Source of the DNA: Ruminococcaceae bacterium UBA1405
GTDB taxonomy: Bacteria > Bacillota > Clostridia > Oscillospirales > Ruminococcaceae
Length of the DNA: 64,000 nucleotides
Reading direction: 5' to 3'
Assembly (NCBI GenBank): GCA_002305685.1
Contig: DBQB01000003.1
Coordinates: 25,794 to 89,793 of the forward strand
Shown: piece after piece, positions 10,001-16,839 of the stretch
Position numbering within the stretch: the stretch's first letter is position 1
Layout: each line of letters starts with the position of its first letter
Translations under genes and position numbers: made by a program
Notes under the pieces: model-generated
Told to the model about the DNA's origin: nothing
What the model saw: only the letters and a program-made list of their open reading frames with translations
Databases searched by the model: none

Positions 10001-10832
10001 AACGTCCCACCCGGGAAAGATCATAACGCTTGGGATCGAAGAACAGTCCGTCCAGATGGGTCTGGGCGCTCTCCACCGTGGGAGGCTCGCCGGGGCGCAG
10101 CTTGCGGCAGACTTCCATCAGAGCGTCCTGGGTGTTGCGGTTTTCCGGCTTTTCCTTCTCGATGGTGGAGAGAATCTTAACGTCCTCGGTAAAGAAAGCC
10201 TTGATCTGCTCGTCGGAACCCAGTCCCAGCGCACGGATAAAGGTGGTGATGGGGATTTTTCTGTTTTTATCGATTCGGACGTAAACCACGTCGTTGATGT
10301 CGGTCTCATATTCCAGCCAGGCGCCCCGGTTGGGGATTACGGTGGTGGAATACAGCTTTTTACCGGATTTCTCGTCGTGGGTCATGGCATAATAAACACC
10401 CGGAGAACGAACCAACTGAGACACAACAGCACGCTCTGCACCGTTGATGACAAAGGTGCCGGCATCGGTCATCAGAGGAAGATCGCCCATATAAATGTCT
10501 TCCTGCATTTTGATCTCGCCGGTTTCCTTGTTGAGCAGTCTGGCACGGACCTTGAGCGCCGCAGCATAGGTGACTTCGCGAGCCTTGCACTCCTCCACAC
10601 CATACTTAGGCTTATCATCCAGCTGATAATCTACAAAGTCTAGGACCAGATTGCCGGTATAATCGGTGATTGCGGAAACATCTTTGAATACTTCCTTGAG
10701 TCCCTCGTCCAGGAACCACTGATACGAGCTTTTTTGAATCTCGATCAGATTTGGCATGTCCAGCACTTCGTTGATACGGGCAAAACTCATGCGAACATTT
10801 TTTCCCAGAGTTACTGGCTTGACATTCACCAT
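7023..10832 (-). CDS. rpoB: DNA-directed RNA polymerase subunit beta
   Basis: This is the 1269-residue beta subunit. The rifampicin pocket is the sensitive type: SSPLSQFMDQTNPLAEL is followed by THKRRLSALGPGGL, with the Asp, His and Ser that are commonly mutated in resistance all present. The C-terminus ends in a long Asp/Glu-rich tail of roughly 80 residues, as in many Firmicutes. The ATG at 10832 follows a GGAGTG. Unlike the usual order, no rplJ or rplL precedes it; the upstream gene is a uracil-DNA glycosylase, so rpoBC has its own promoter about 155 bases upstream. Confidence 0.98.
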   Translation of the reverse strand: MVNVKPVTLGKNVRMSFARINEVLDMPNLIEIQKSSYQWFLDEGLKEVFKDVSAITDYTGNLVLDFVDYQLDDKPKYGVEECKAREVTYAAALKVRARLLNKETGEIKMQEDIYMGDLPLMTDAGTFVINGAERAVVSQLVRSPGVYYAMTHDEKSGKKLYSTTVIPNRGAWLEYETDINDVVYVRIDKNRKIPITTFIRALGLGSDEQIKAFFTEDVKILSTIEKEKPENRNTQDALMEVCRKLRPGEPPTVESAQTHLDGLFFDPKRYDLSRVGRYKYNKKLAIADRLVGQVLSRPVINPLTGELLFDAGTRLRREDAEAIERTGVDTVFVKVDDLECKVISNGMVDIKDFVPFDCEELGINEKVRFSVLKEILETSADLDAMKEAIRDRAGELIPKHITIDDIFATINYLINLNYNIGTTDDIDHLGNRRIRSVGELLQNQYRIGFTRMEKVIRDRMMLQSQDTESLTPQSLINIRPVTAAVKEFFGSSPLSQFMDQTNPLAELTHKRRLSALGPGGLSRDRAGFEVRDVHYSHYGRMCPIETPEGPNIGLISYLASFARINQYGFIEAPYRKVDKETGKVTDEVVYMTADMEDKYVVAQANEPIDENGRFARPRINVRYRDAILEVERERADYMDVSPKMVVSVATAMIPFLENDDANRALMGANMQRQAVPLLKTEAPIVGTGMEYKAAVDSGVVVLAKQNGVVERVSADEIAIRTEEGTLEVYHLVKFTGSNQGTCINQRPIVDKGDQVTKGQVIADGPATCNGEISLGKNMLIGFMTWEGYNYEDAVLINEKIVREDAYTSIHIEKYEIEARNTKLGPEEITRDIPNVSEDALTNLDENGIIRIGAEVRPGDILVGKVSPKGETELIPEERLLRAIFGEKAREVRDTSLKVPHGEYGIIVDVKVFTRENSDELSAEVNKVVRVYIAQRRKISVGDKMAGRHGNKGVVSRILPEEDMPFLPDGTPLDIVLNPLGVPSRMNIGQVLEVNLGMAAKALRWKVMTPVFDGAHEEDIRAAFREVGMREDGKTILYDGRTGEPFDNPVTVGIMYFLKLHHLVDDKIHARSTGPYSLVTQQPLGGKAQFGGQRFGEMEVWALEAYGAAYTLQEIITVKSDDVNGRVKTFEAIVKGHNVPHAGTPESFKVLIKELQALGLDIKVMDSNDNEVDLQEAFQNELELGLESEGYVDNSVQPTPSEDEEEKNKNEDFLDMLFEESLKDDDDDEPKETPTLDADDDMEELMGSKYSGSDLFDDSVEDEGEYPEKF

Positions 10833-10918
10833 AGGCTTTGTTCACTCCATTCATCTATGTTCCAATCGATATGCCACAAAATTGGACGCATTTTCCCAAA
10901 TTCTGCCGCATTTCGATA

Positions 10919-10947
10919 TTGAAATCCGGTGGATACTGTGGTATACT
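10919..10947 (+). promoter_or_regulatory. Plus-strand sigma-A promoter facing the rpoB promoter
   Basis: TTGAAA (10919-10924), a 17-base spacer and TATACT (10942-10947) form a good sigma-A promoter inside the DNA for the rpoB leader. Transcription would start near 10954 and run toward the rpoB promoter. No plus-strand protein gene follows; an intrinsic terminator stands about 100 bases downstream. Confidence 0.5.
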
Positions 10948-10990
10948 ATTTCTATGAAAGTCACAGCTATCCATTTTGATACATTATAAT

Positions 10991-11019
10991 ATTATATGTG
11001 AGAATGGTTCCTGTGTCAA
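10991..11019 (-). promoter_or_regulatory. rpoBC promoter with perfect sigma-A consensus
   Basis: On the minus strand TTGACA (11014-11019) and TATAAT (10991-10996) are separated by 17 bases, an exact match to the sigma-A consensus. The predicted start near 10984 gives a leader of about 150 bases before the rpoB ATG. This explains how rpoBC is expressed without the usual rplJL operon upstream. Confidence 0.85.
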
Positions 11020-11051
11020 GTGTTTTATGCGCCTTTTTTCTCTGTATTTTG

Positions 11052-11083
11052 GACGATTTTCCGGCGGAAAATCGTCTTTTTTT
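11052..11083 (+). terminator. Intrinsic terminator, plus-strand orientation
   Basis: A perfect 11-bp stem (GACGATTTTCC with GGAAAATCGTC), a 3-base loop and seven T residues follow on the plus strand. On the minus strand the stem is followed by CAAAATAC, so it is not a proper terminator for the glycosylase gene to its right. It ends the candidate small RNA. Confidence 0.7.
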
Positions 11084-11212
11084 CTGTCCCTTTGTAAAGG
11101 TCTCTAAAGTTTCTCTGTTTTTTTGCGGATTTTTCTCTCAAACCCAAAGGATTTGGCCCTGAACCAGCGCGGTAATTTTCCCCAAAAGCGTGTTATCGGT
11201 GTGAAAAATCGG

Positions 11213-11803
11213 TCAGCGCTGCTGCTGTTGGGGATAGGTATGGGTACAAATCTCGATGATTTTATCCCGCAGCCCCAGGAAATCCTCAAAGCACTCCGGC
11301 TTCTGCCGGGGATTGCGCAGCAAAGACGCCGGATGATAGGTGCCCATCATATGTACGCCGCTTCGGACAAACCACTGTCCGTGCTGCTTGGTAACCCGAA
11401 AATCGGGGGAGATGATGCGGCAGGCCGCAATTCTTCCCAGACAGACCAAAATCTTTGGGCGGATGATGGCCACCTGGCTGCGCAGATAACCGATGCAGCA
11501 TTCCTGTTCCTGCGGCAGAGGATCCCGGTTGTGGGGCGGGCGGCATTTGACGATATTGGCAATATAGATATTCCGGTTTCGGTCCAGGTCCACCACCGCC
11601 AGCAGCCGGTCCAGCATCTGGCCGCCCCGGCCTACAAAGGGTTCCCCCTGCAAATCCTCATTCTCTCCCGGGCCCTCCCCGATGAACATCACCTCTGCGT
11701 CCGGCTGACCCACGCCGAACACTACGTTGTGCCGCCCCTGACAGAGCTGGCAGGCCGTACAGGCAAGGGCCTTTTGTTTTAAGGCTTCCAAATTTTTTTC
11801 CAT
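11213..11803 (-). CDS. Uracil-DNA glycosylase, family 4 type (Fe-S)
   Basis: The 196-residue protein removes uracil from DNA, the first step of base excision repair after cytosine deamination. The N-terminal ACTACQLCQGR supplies two Cys of the 4Fe-4S cluster, and GEGPGENEDLQGEPFVGRGG is the family 4 active-site and uracil-binding block. C-terminal Cys residues and GTYHPASLLRNP complete the fold. The ATG at 11803 follows AAAGGA. It stands alone between rpoB and a divergent pduL. Family 4 versus the related family 5 is judged from the active-site block. Confidence 0.92.
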   Translation of the reverse strand: MEKNLEALKQKALACTACQLCQGRHNVVFGVGQPDAEVMFIGEGPGENEDLQGEPFVGRGGQMLDRLLAVVDLDRNRNIYIANIVKCRPPHNRDPLPQEQECCIGYLRSQVAIIRPKILVCLGRIAACRIISPDFRVTKQHGQWFVRSGVHMMGTYHPASLLRNPRQKPECFEDFLGLRDKIIEICTHTYPQQQQR

Positions 11804-12046
11804 ATCATCCGTCCTTTATCCCCAAGCATAAAACCGCTCCGCCAAACAAGACGGACCGCCCTCCTTCGTCTCAAAAGCTTTTGTGAAGGGAGGTAAAATT
11901 TTCCGAAGGCACTCTGTCCTTATTATACCACAATTCCTCCTGTTTCGACCGGATTCATCCGGGAAAAGCGGAAAAATTTTTCTCTCCGCCGGCGGAATTT
12001 GAGAGGATTGGCGACAAAAAATCCGCCTTTTGTTTGAAAAAAAGCC
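11804..12046. other. Intergenic region between the glycosylase and pduL
   Basis: This part of the 410-base gap has no credible gene. A minus-strand TATAAT (11922-11927) without a good -35 is the best candidate start for the glycosylase transcript. In its leader, around 11850-11895, an imperfect inverted repeat surrounds the palindrome CAAAAGCTTTTG and could fold into a hairpin. No known riboswitch pattern was recognised. Confidence 0.35.
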
Positions 12047-12075
12047 TTGCAGAATCTTCTGTGAAAGCGTACAAT
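12047..12075 (+). promoter_or_regulatory. Promoter of pduL
   Basis: TTGCAG (12047-12052), a 17-base spacer and TACAAT (12070-12075). The predicted start near 12082 leaves a leader of about 130 bases. That leader contains ATG-CTG-TTA-TAA at 12200-12211, a three-codon frame lying directly after GGAGAAAGG and two bases before the pduL start. Confidence 0.6.
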
Positions 12076-12213
12076 AAAGTTGATGTCACGCGCCTTTTGA
12101 CAGGATCTTCGCAAGAACGTTTTGTCCTCCAATCTTCCCGCCGGTAACGAGGATTGGCCCTGGCTGTGTGACGGATTCTTGTTTCATGCCGGAGAAAGGA
12201 TGCTGTTATAAGT

Positions 12214-12789
12214 ATGGCTAAGAATTTTATTGTTGAAACCTCCGCCCGTCATGTCCACGTCACCCAAAAGGATCTGGAGACCCTTTTCGGCGCCGGCTAC
12301 GAGCTCACCGTTAAAAAAGCCCTGTCCCAGCCCGGTCAGTTTGCCAGCAACGAGAAGGTGGATCTGGTTGGACCCAAGAAAACCATTTCCGGCGTTTCCA
12401 TCCTTGGTCCCGTTCGGTCTGCCTCTCAGGTAGAGATCTCCCTGACCGACGCCAGAACTCTGGGCGTTGACGCTCAGGTGAGAGAATCCGGAGATATCGC
12501 CGGTACCGCTGGCATCAAGCTGGTTGGCCCCAAAGGCGAGGTTGAGCTGACCGAGGGCGTGATTGCCGCCAAGCGTCATATCCATGCCACCCCCGAGGAT
12601 GCCGCTGAGCTGGGTGTTGCCGATAAAGACGTTGTGTCCGTTAAGATTGATACCAACGGCCGTTCTCTGGTATTCGGCGACGTTGTGGTTCGGGTCAGCC
12701 CCAAATTTGCTCTGGCCATGCACATCGATACCGATGAGTCCAACGCTGCTGCCTGCAAAGGCGCTGTGTACGGCGAGATCGTCAAATAA
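12214..12789 (+). CDS. pduL: Phosphate acyltransferase, PduL family
   Basis: PduL swaps CoA for phosphate on short acyl groups (propionyl- or acetyl-CoA to the acyl phosphate), feeding ATP formation by an acyl kinase. The 191-residue protein has the two-barrel pattern with metal-binding histidines in ARHVHV (His13, His15) and AKRHIHA (His122, His124), plus MHIDTDE (His170). No microcompartment shell or signature genes are nearby and there is no obvious encapsulation peptide, so it probably works in the cytosol as a phosphotransacetylase. The spacing from GGAGAAAGG to the ATG is long (14 bases). Confidence 0.9.
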   Translation: MAKNFIVETSARHVHVTQKDLETLFGAGYELTVKKALSQPGQFASNEKVDLVGPKKTISGVSILGPVRSASQVEISLTDARTLGVDAQVRESGDIAGTAGIKLVGPKGEVELTEGVIAAKRHIHATPEDAAELGVADKDVVSVKIDTNGRSLVFGDVVVRVSPKFALAMHIDTDESNAAACKGAVYGEIVK

Positions 12790-12810
12790 TTCTGCTACAT
12801 ACCGTCTATC

Positions 12811-12846
12811 AAGGAGGATTGCCGGCGCAGTCCTCCTTCTTTTATC
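12811..12846 (+). terminator. Terminator of pduL
   Basis: AAGGAGGA (12811-12818) pairs with TCCTCCTT (12831-12838), with an extra GC pair near the loop, followed by CTTCTTTT on the plus strand. Confidence 0.7.
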
Positions 12847-12873
12847 GGTGATTTCCACCAAAGGAGCGCAGAT

Positions 12874-13374
12874 ATGCAGCCGCAAACCGTCCTTCATACC
12901 ATCCCTCCGGTTTATGACCAAAACTCCCGAGTACTGATTCTGGGGACCATGCCCTCCCCCAAATCCCGGGAAATTGGATTTTACTACGGGCATCCCAGGA
13001 ACCGGTTTTGGCCGGTGCTGGCCGCTGTTCTGGAGGCCCCGGTACCCCGGGACATCCAGGAAAAGAAAGCCCTTGTCCAAAAACACCGGATTGCCCTGTG
13101 GGATGTGCTGGCCAGCTGTGAGATTGCGGGAGCCCAGGATGCGTCCATCCGAAATCCCCAGCCAAACCCCATCGAGACGCTGCTGTCCGGCAGCGAGATC
13201 CGCGCAGTGTTTACCACCGGCCAAACCGCCTACCGGCTGTACCAAAAATACTGCCTGGACAAAACCGGGATACCGGCTATTCCTCTGCCGTCCACCAGTC
13301 CGGCCAACGCAGCCGTCTCTCTGGAGGAGCTGATCTGCCGTTATCAGCAGATCCTGCCCTTTTTAAAAAAATAA
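12874..13374 (+). CDS. DNA-deoxyinosine glycosylase (UDG family 6)
   Basis: This 166-residue protein belongs to the family 6 hypoxanthine-DNA glycosylases, which remove the base formed by adenine deamination. Evidence is the N-terminal ILGTMPSPKSREIGFYYGHP block with RNRFWPVL, the WDVLASCEIAGAQDASI region and the C-terminal LPSTSPANA motif, in the order typical of the family. The ATG at 12874 follows AAAGGAG. It is the second base-deamination repair gene within 2 kb, separated from the family 4 enzyme only by pduL. The functional call is by family pattern. Confidence 0.85.
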   Translation: MQPQTVLHTIPPVYDQNSRVLILGTMPSPKSREIGFYYGHPRNRFWPVLAAVLEAPVPRDIQEKKALVQKHRIALWDVLASCEIAGAQDASIRNPQPNPIETLLSGSEIRAVFTTGQTAYRLYQKYCLDKTGIPAIPLPSTSPANAAVSLEELICRYQQILPFLKK

Positions 13375-13418
13375 TAAAAAAAGCGGTTTCCAAAGCCGGA
13401 AAGCCTTGGAAACCGCTT
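13375..13418 (-). terminator. Terminator of the Mrp gene
   Basis: A perfect 13-bp stem (13381-13393 with 13406-13418, AAGCGGTTTCCAA type) is followed on the minus strand by a T-rich run. On the plus strand no T run follows, so it serves the minus-strand gene. Confidence 0.85.
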
Positions 13419-13437
13419 AAAGTTGAAAGGGAAATAT

Positions 13438-14283
13438 TTACCGGCTGCAGAATTTAACCACCTGGTCCGCCGCCGCGTCCAGATTGTTGCCCTGATAGTC
13501 CTCGATTTTGCCCTGGTCGCAGGCCTGCGCCAGCGCCGGATCGATGGGCAGCTTGGCCAAAACCGGAAGGTTATGCTCTTTGGCAATCTCCTCGATATGG
13601 CTTTCCCCAAAGATCTTATACTCGGTGCCGCAATCGGGGCATTTGAAGTAGCTGTAATTTTCCACCAGCCCGATCACCGGAATATTCATCATCTCGGCCA
13701 TCTTCACCGCCTTGGAGACGATCATCGACACCAGGTCTTGGGGAGAGGTGACAACGATGATGCCGTCCACCGGCAGCGATTGGAACACCGTGAGGGGCAC
13801 ATCACCGGTTCCGGGAGGCATATCCACAAACATAAAATCCACATCGCTCCAGATGACGTCGGTCCAGAACTGCTTGACGGTGCCGGCGATGATGGGTCCG
13901 CGGACCACTACCGGGTCGGTGTCGTTCTCCAGCAGCAGGTTAACCGACATGATATCGATACCGGTTTTGGAGCTGACGGGAAGGATCCCCATCTCATTGC
14001 CGGCAGCGGGGCCGGTAACGCCAAATACCTTGGGAATGGAAGGTCCGGTGATATCCGCGTCCATGATGGCACAGACATAGCCTTTTCTCTGCAGGGCCAC
14101 CGCCATCAGGGAGGTGACCAGGGATTTTCCGACGCCGCCCTTACCGCTGACAACGCCGATGACCTTTTTGATGGAGCTGAGCTTGTTGGGCGCTTCCAGC
14201 ATACTCTGGGGCGCGCCGCCGGTGCGGGAAGCACAGTTGGCGGAACAGCTTTCACAATTATGGGAACATTGTGTTTCGCTCAT
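13438..14283 (-). CDS. Mrp/NBP35-family Fe-S carrier ATPase
   Basis: Mrp/ApbC proteins bind a 4Fe-4S cluster and pass it to target enzymes in an ATP-dependent way in the cytosol. In this 281-residue protein the deviant Walker A is KGGVGKS (residues 48-54), and a CPDCG pair near the C-terminus is the bridging cluster site. An N-terminal Cys-rich tail (CSHNCESCSANC, residues 6-17) resembles the extra cluster site of NBP35. AGGAGG precedes the ATG. It is transcribed alone from a perfect consensus promoter, divergent from the MYG1-like gene. Confidence 0.93.
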   Translation of the reverse strand: MSETQCSHNCESCSANCASRTGGAPQSMLEAPNKLSSIKKVIGVVSGKGGVGKSLVTSLMAVALQRKGYVCAIMDADITGPSIPKVFGVTGPAAGNEMGILPVSSKTGIDIMSVNLLLENDTDPVVVRGPIIAGTVKQFWTDVIWSDVDFMFVDMPPGTGDVPLTVFQSLPVDGIIVVTSPQDLVSMIVSKAVKMAEMMNIPVIGLVENYSYFKCPDCGTEYKIFGESHIEEIAKEHNLPVLAKLPIDPALAQACDQGKIEDYQGNNLDAAADQVVKFCSR

Positions 14284-14298
14284 GACATTTCCTCCTGA

Positions 14299-14400
14299 TT
14301 ATGAGATTCCGGAAAGGAATGCGGGCAGTGCAAAAGGCATATGCCGCGCAACACAGGGCTTCGCATCCATCCGCATCTGTCTGATGGAGATGCCGGGCAT
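14299..14400 (-). CDS. Possible 33-residue leader peptide upstream of Mrp
   Basis: In the predicted mRNA leader of the Mrp gene an ATG at 14400 opens a 33-codon frame, MPGISIRQMRMDAKPCVARH and so on, ending 15 bases before the Mrp start codon. The sequence before it (GGTAGAGGAT) is only a poor ribosome site. It could be translated and couple to Mrp, or be chance. No homologue is recognised. Confidence 0.2.
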   Translation of the reverse strand: MPGISIRQMRMDAKPCVARHMPFALPAFLSGIS

Positions 14401-14434
14401 ATCCTCTACCGGAAAGGTATACTGAAACAATTTC

Positions 14435-14463
14435 ATTATAGTGTGCCGCTCCCCCCCTGTCAA
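14435..14463 (-). promoter_or_regulatory. Promoter of the Mrp gene, perfect consensus
   Basis: On the minus strand TTGACA (14458-14463), a 17-base spacer carrying a run of seven G, and TATAAT (14435-14440). The transcript would start near 14428, leaving about 145 bases of leader. Confidence 0.8.
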
Positions 14464-14509
14464 GGCCATCTGTCGGGGCATAATTCGCTGCTCCGTCCAT
14501 AAATATTCT

Positions 14510-14538
14510 TTGACAGACAGGGCAGGATATGTTACCTT
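14510..14538 (+). promoter_or_regulatory. Probable promoter of the MYG1-like gene
   Basis: A perfect -35 TTGACA (14510-14515) with a weak -10 TACCTT (14533-14538) at 17 bases, divergent from the Mrp promoter 50 bases away. The weak -10 makes this a candidate only. Confidence 0.4.
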
Positions 14539-14639
14539 TTAATATGTCTGTCGTTTCGCGAAAAACGGTCTCCATCGGGCGGCGTCTTTGCGCCTTCCGC
14601 CAGACCTTGAAAACCTATAGAGAAAGGATCTGTTTTTTG

Positions 14640-15472
14640 ATGCATCATTCCTTCCGCACCGCCTTCACCCACGGTGGAAAATTTCATGCCGACGACGTAT
14701 TTTCCGCCGCTTTGCTGCGAATCCTCTTTCCGGGAATTGTGATCCAACGGGGCTTTCGGGTTCCTCAGCCCTTTGACGGAATCATTTTTGATATTGGAGA
14801 AGGGCCTTTTGACCATCATCAGGCCGGGGCGCCGGTGCGTCCCAACGGGGTGCCCTACGCGGCATTTGGGCTGCTCTGGCGGGAATACGGCCCGTCGCTG
14901 GTAGGGGAGGAAGCGGCGGCGCACTTTGACGAGAGCTTTATCCAATCGCTGGATCTGGACGACAATACCGGCTGCGGCTGTCAGCTGGCAGGGGTGATCG
15001 CCACCTTCAACCCCGCCTGGAATTCCGATCAATCCTTTGACAGCTGTTTTGTGCAGGCGGTGGAGCTGGCGCAAAACATTCTGCAGCATCAGCTGGACGC
15101 CATCCACAACCGCCAGCAGGCACAGCAGTATGTCCAGGATGCCTACCAGATGTCCCGGGACAAGAGGATGGTGTATCTGCCCCGGTTCGCTCCATGGAAA
15201 AAACGCTGGTTCCCACCGAGGCCCAGTTTGTGCTCTACCCGTCGGTGCGGGGCGGATACAGCGCCCAGGTGATCCCCAAGGCCATGGATACCAACGAGGC
15301 AAAGTGCTACTTTCCGGAAAGCTGGGCGGGCAAACCCCAGCAGCAGCTCCCGGAGATTTCCGGCATCCCGACCCTGACCTTCTGCCACAACAGCCGGTTT
15401 CTCATTTCCGCCGGCAAATTGGAGGACGCCTATCTGGCCTGCCGCAAGGCTATGGAAACCCAAGCGCCCTAA
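14640..15472 (+). pseudogene. MYG1-family (UPF0160) hydrolase, frameshifted
   Basis: MYG1 proteins are DHH-like metal-dependent phosphoesterases or exonucleases. The first part (from ATG 14640, MHHSFRTAFTHGGKFHADDV) has the family signature THGGKFHADDVF and the DIGEGPFDHHQ metal motif. After PRFAPW at a run of six A (15198-15203) the reading frame is lost. Homology resumes one frame over with LVPTEAQFVLYPSVRGGY and ends with GIPTLTFCHNSRFL. One additional A would restore a continuous protein of about 277 residues. The cause may be a sequencing error, slippage or real inactivation. Both segments look well conserved, so recent or artefactual loss is favoured. Confidence 0.75.
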
Positions 15473-15495
15473 GGGTCATGACCGGCAGCATACCG

Positions 15496-15524
15496 TTGAA
15501 TTTTGCGGCGCAATCCATTATAAT
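15496..15524 (+). promoter_or_regulatory. Promoter of the nifS-thiI pair
   Basis: TTGAAT (15496-15501), a 17-base spacer and TATAAT (15519-15524), about 70 bases before the desulfurase start codon. Confidence 0.7.
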
Positions 15525-15592
15525 TAGGGTTATCACTGAGAATAACAAAAATATCTATCATTCCGTAAATAAAAGAGGAGAGCAGAACCGTC

Positions 15593-16729
15593 TTGGAACA
15601 GGAATACTATTTTGACAACGGCGCCACCACCCGGACCGATCCCCAGGTTGCCGCCGTCATCACCGATATGCTGGTAAACTGCTATGGCAACCCTTCCTCC
15701 CTGCATCGCAAAGGCCTGGAAGCGCAGCTGCGCATGGATACCGCCCGGCGGCAGCTGGCCGCTTTGATGGGATGCGAGGCCAAAAACCTTACCTTCACCT
15801 CCGGGGCCACCGAAGCCAACAATCTGGCCATCTTCGGCGCGGTCTACGCGCGGCGCCATGGCGGGAAAAAAATCATTACCACCGCTTTTGAACATTCGTC
15901 GGTGCTCGCCCCCATCCAGCAGCTGGAGCGGGAAGGATACCAGGTGGTGCGTATCTCCCCGGACCGTCAGGGAAACATCAGCGCCCAGAGCGTCATCGAC
16001 GCTGTGGACGAGGATACCGTTCTGGTCAGCTGCATGATGGTCAACAACGAACTGGGTTCCATCCTTCCCATCGAGCAGATTGCCCGTGGGACCCGCCGGA
16101 AAAACCCCAACACCTTCCTGCACTGCGACGCCGTGCAGGCGCTGGGAAAGCTACCCTTCAAAGCATCCAGGCTGGGGATTGACGCTATGGCGGTCAGCGG
16201 CCACAAAATCCACGGTCCCAAGGGAATTGGGGCGCTTTATCTGCGGGAGGGGGCGCGTATCCTGCCCCGGACCTTTGGCGGAGAGCAGGAAAAACGGCTT
16301 CGTCCTGGAACGGAGAATGCCGCCTATATTGTCGGCTTTGGGGAAGCAAGCCGTCTGATGCAGCAAAACGGCAAAAGGTATATGCAACAGATTACCCAGT
16401 GCAACCAGCGGCTGCGGCAGCTGCTGGACGGAAAAGAATCCATTGTATTTCACGCTCCGGAAAACGCTCTGCCCACCATCCTGAATTTCTCGGTTTTGGG
16501 AATACGCAGCGAGATTATGCTGCATTTCCTGGAGCAGAAGGGGATCTGCGTCTCCAGCGGCTCTGCCTGTGCCAAGGGAGCCAAAAGCCATGTCCTTTCC
16601 GCTTTGGGGCTGACCGGCCAGGAGATCGACTCTGCTCTGCGGGTGGGTTTTTCCCATGAAAATACATTGGAACAGGTGGAGATACTGGCAAACGCCATTT
16701 TGGAAGGGCAAAAGGTCATCAAACGCTGA
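15593..16729 (+). CDS. Cysteine desulfurase (NifS/IscS family)
   Basis: A PLP enzyme that takes sulfur from cysteine and passes it on as a persulfide. The 378-residue protein has DNGATTR at its N-terminus, the PLP lysine in SGHKIHGPKG (Lys205) and the active cysteine in SSGSACAKG (Cys326). The start is taken as TTG at 15593, because GAGGAG lies 12 bases upstream and no ATG precedes the conserved YFDNGATT. ThiI follows on the same strand after 110 bases. This pairing, with no scaffold or Fe-S genes, suggests the dedicated sulfur donor for tRNA thiolation (NifZ-like), which is an inference. Confidence 0.93.
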   Translation: MEQEYYFDNGATTRTDPQVAAVITDMLVNCYGNPSSLHRKGLEAQLRMDTARRQLAALMGCEAKNLTFTSGATEANNLAIFGAVYARRHGGKKIITTAFEHSSVLAPIQQLEREGYQVVRISPDRQGNISAQSVIDAVDEDTVLVSCMMVNNELGSILPIEQIARGTRRKNPNTFLHCDAVQALGKLPFKASRLGIDAMAVSGHKIHGPKGIGALYLREGARILPRTFGGEQEKRLRPGTENAAYIVGFGEASRLMQQNGKRYMQQITQCNQRLRQLLDGKESIVFHAPENALPTILNFSVLGIRSEIMLHFLEQKGICVSSGSACAKGAKSHVLSALGLTGQEIDSALRVGFSHENTLEQVEILANAILEGQKVIKR

Positions 16730-16839
16730 GCCACACCTGTGCCGATGAAGCAAGGACAAAGAAGAGATTGTCCCTGCCCCCAATATGGTAAATCACACCA
16801 TTTCTATCAAATCAAAAGATGGGAGAGTAAAAAACCATT

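Larger units (their letters stand above)
10954..11083 (+). ncRNA. Candidate small RNA antisense to the rpoB leader and promoter
   Basis: A plus-strand promoter and a strong intrinsic terminator bracket about 130 bases without a credible protein gene. The only reading frame starts almost at the predicted 5' end, codes for 11 residues and has no ribosome site. The RNA would overlap the first 30 or so bases of the rpoB transcript and cross its promoter, so it could act by pairing or by transcriptional interference. Both signals are visible; the RNA itself is inferred. Confidence 0.4.

Noticed and set aside
7413..10643. A 1076-codon open frame on the plus strand opposite rpoB
   Set aside because: This is an antisense shadow of rpoB; the His/Gly/Leu-rich translation is typical of reversed codons and no motif is present.
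11052..11083. Hairpin considered as terminator of the uracil-DNA glycosylase gene
   Set aside because: In the minus direction the stem is preceded by the A run and not followed by U; it is oriented for the plus strand.
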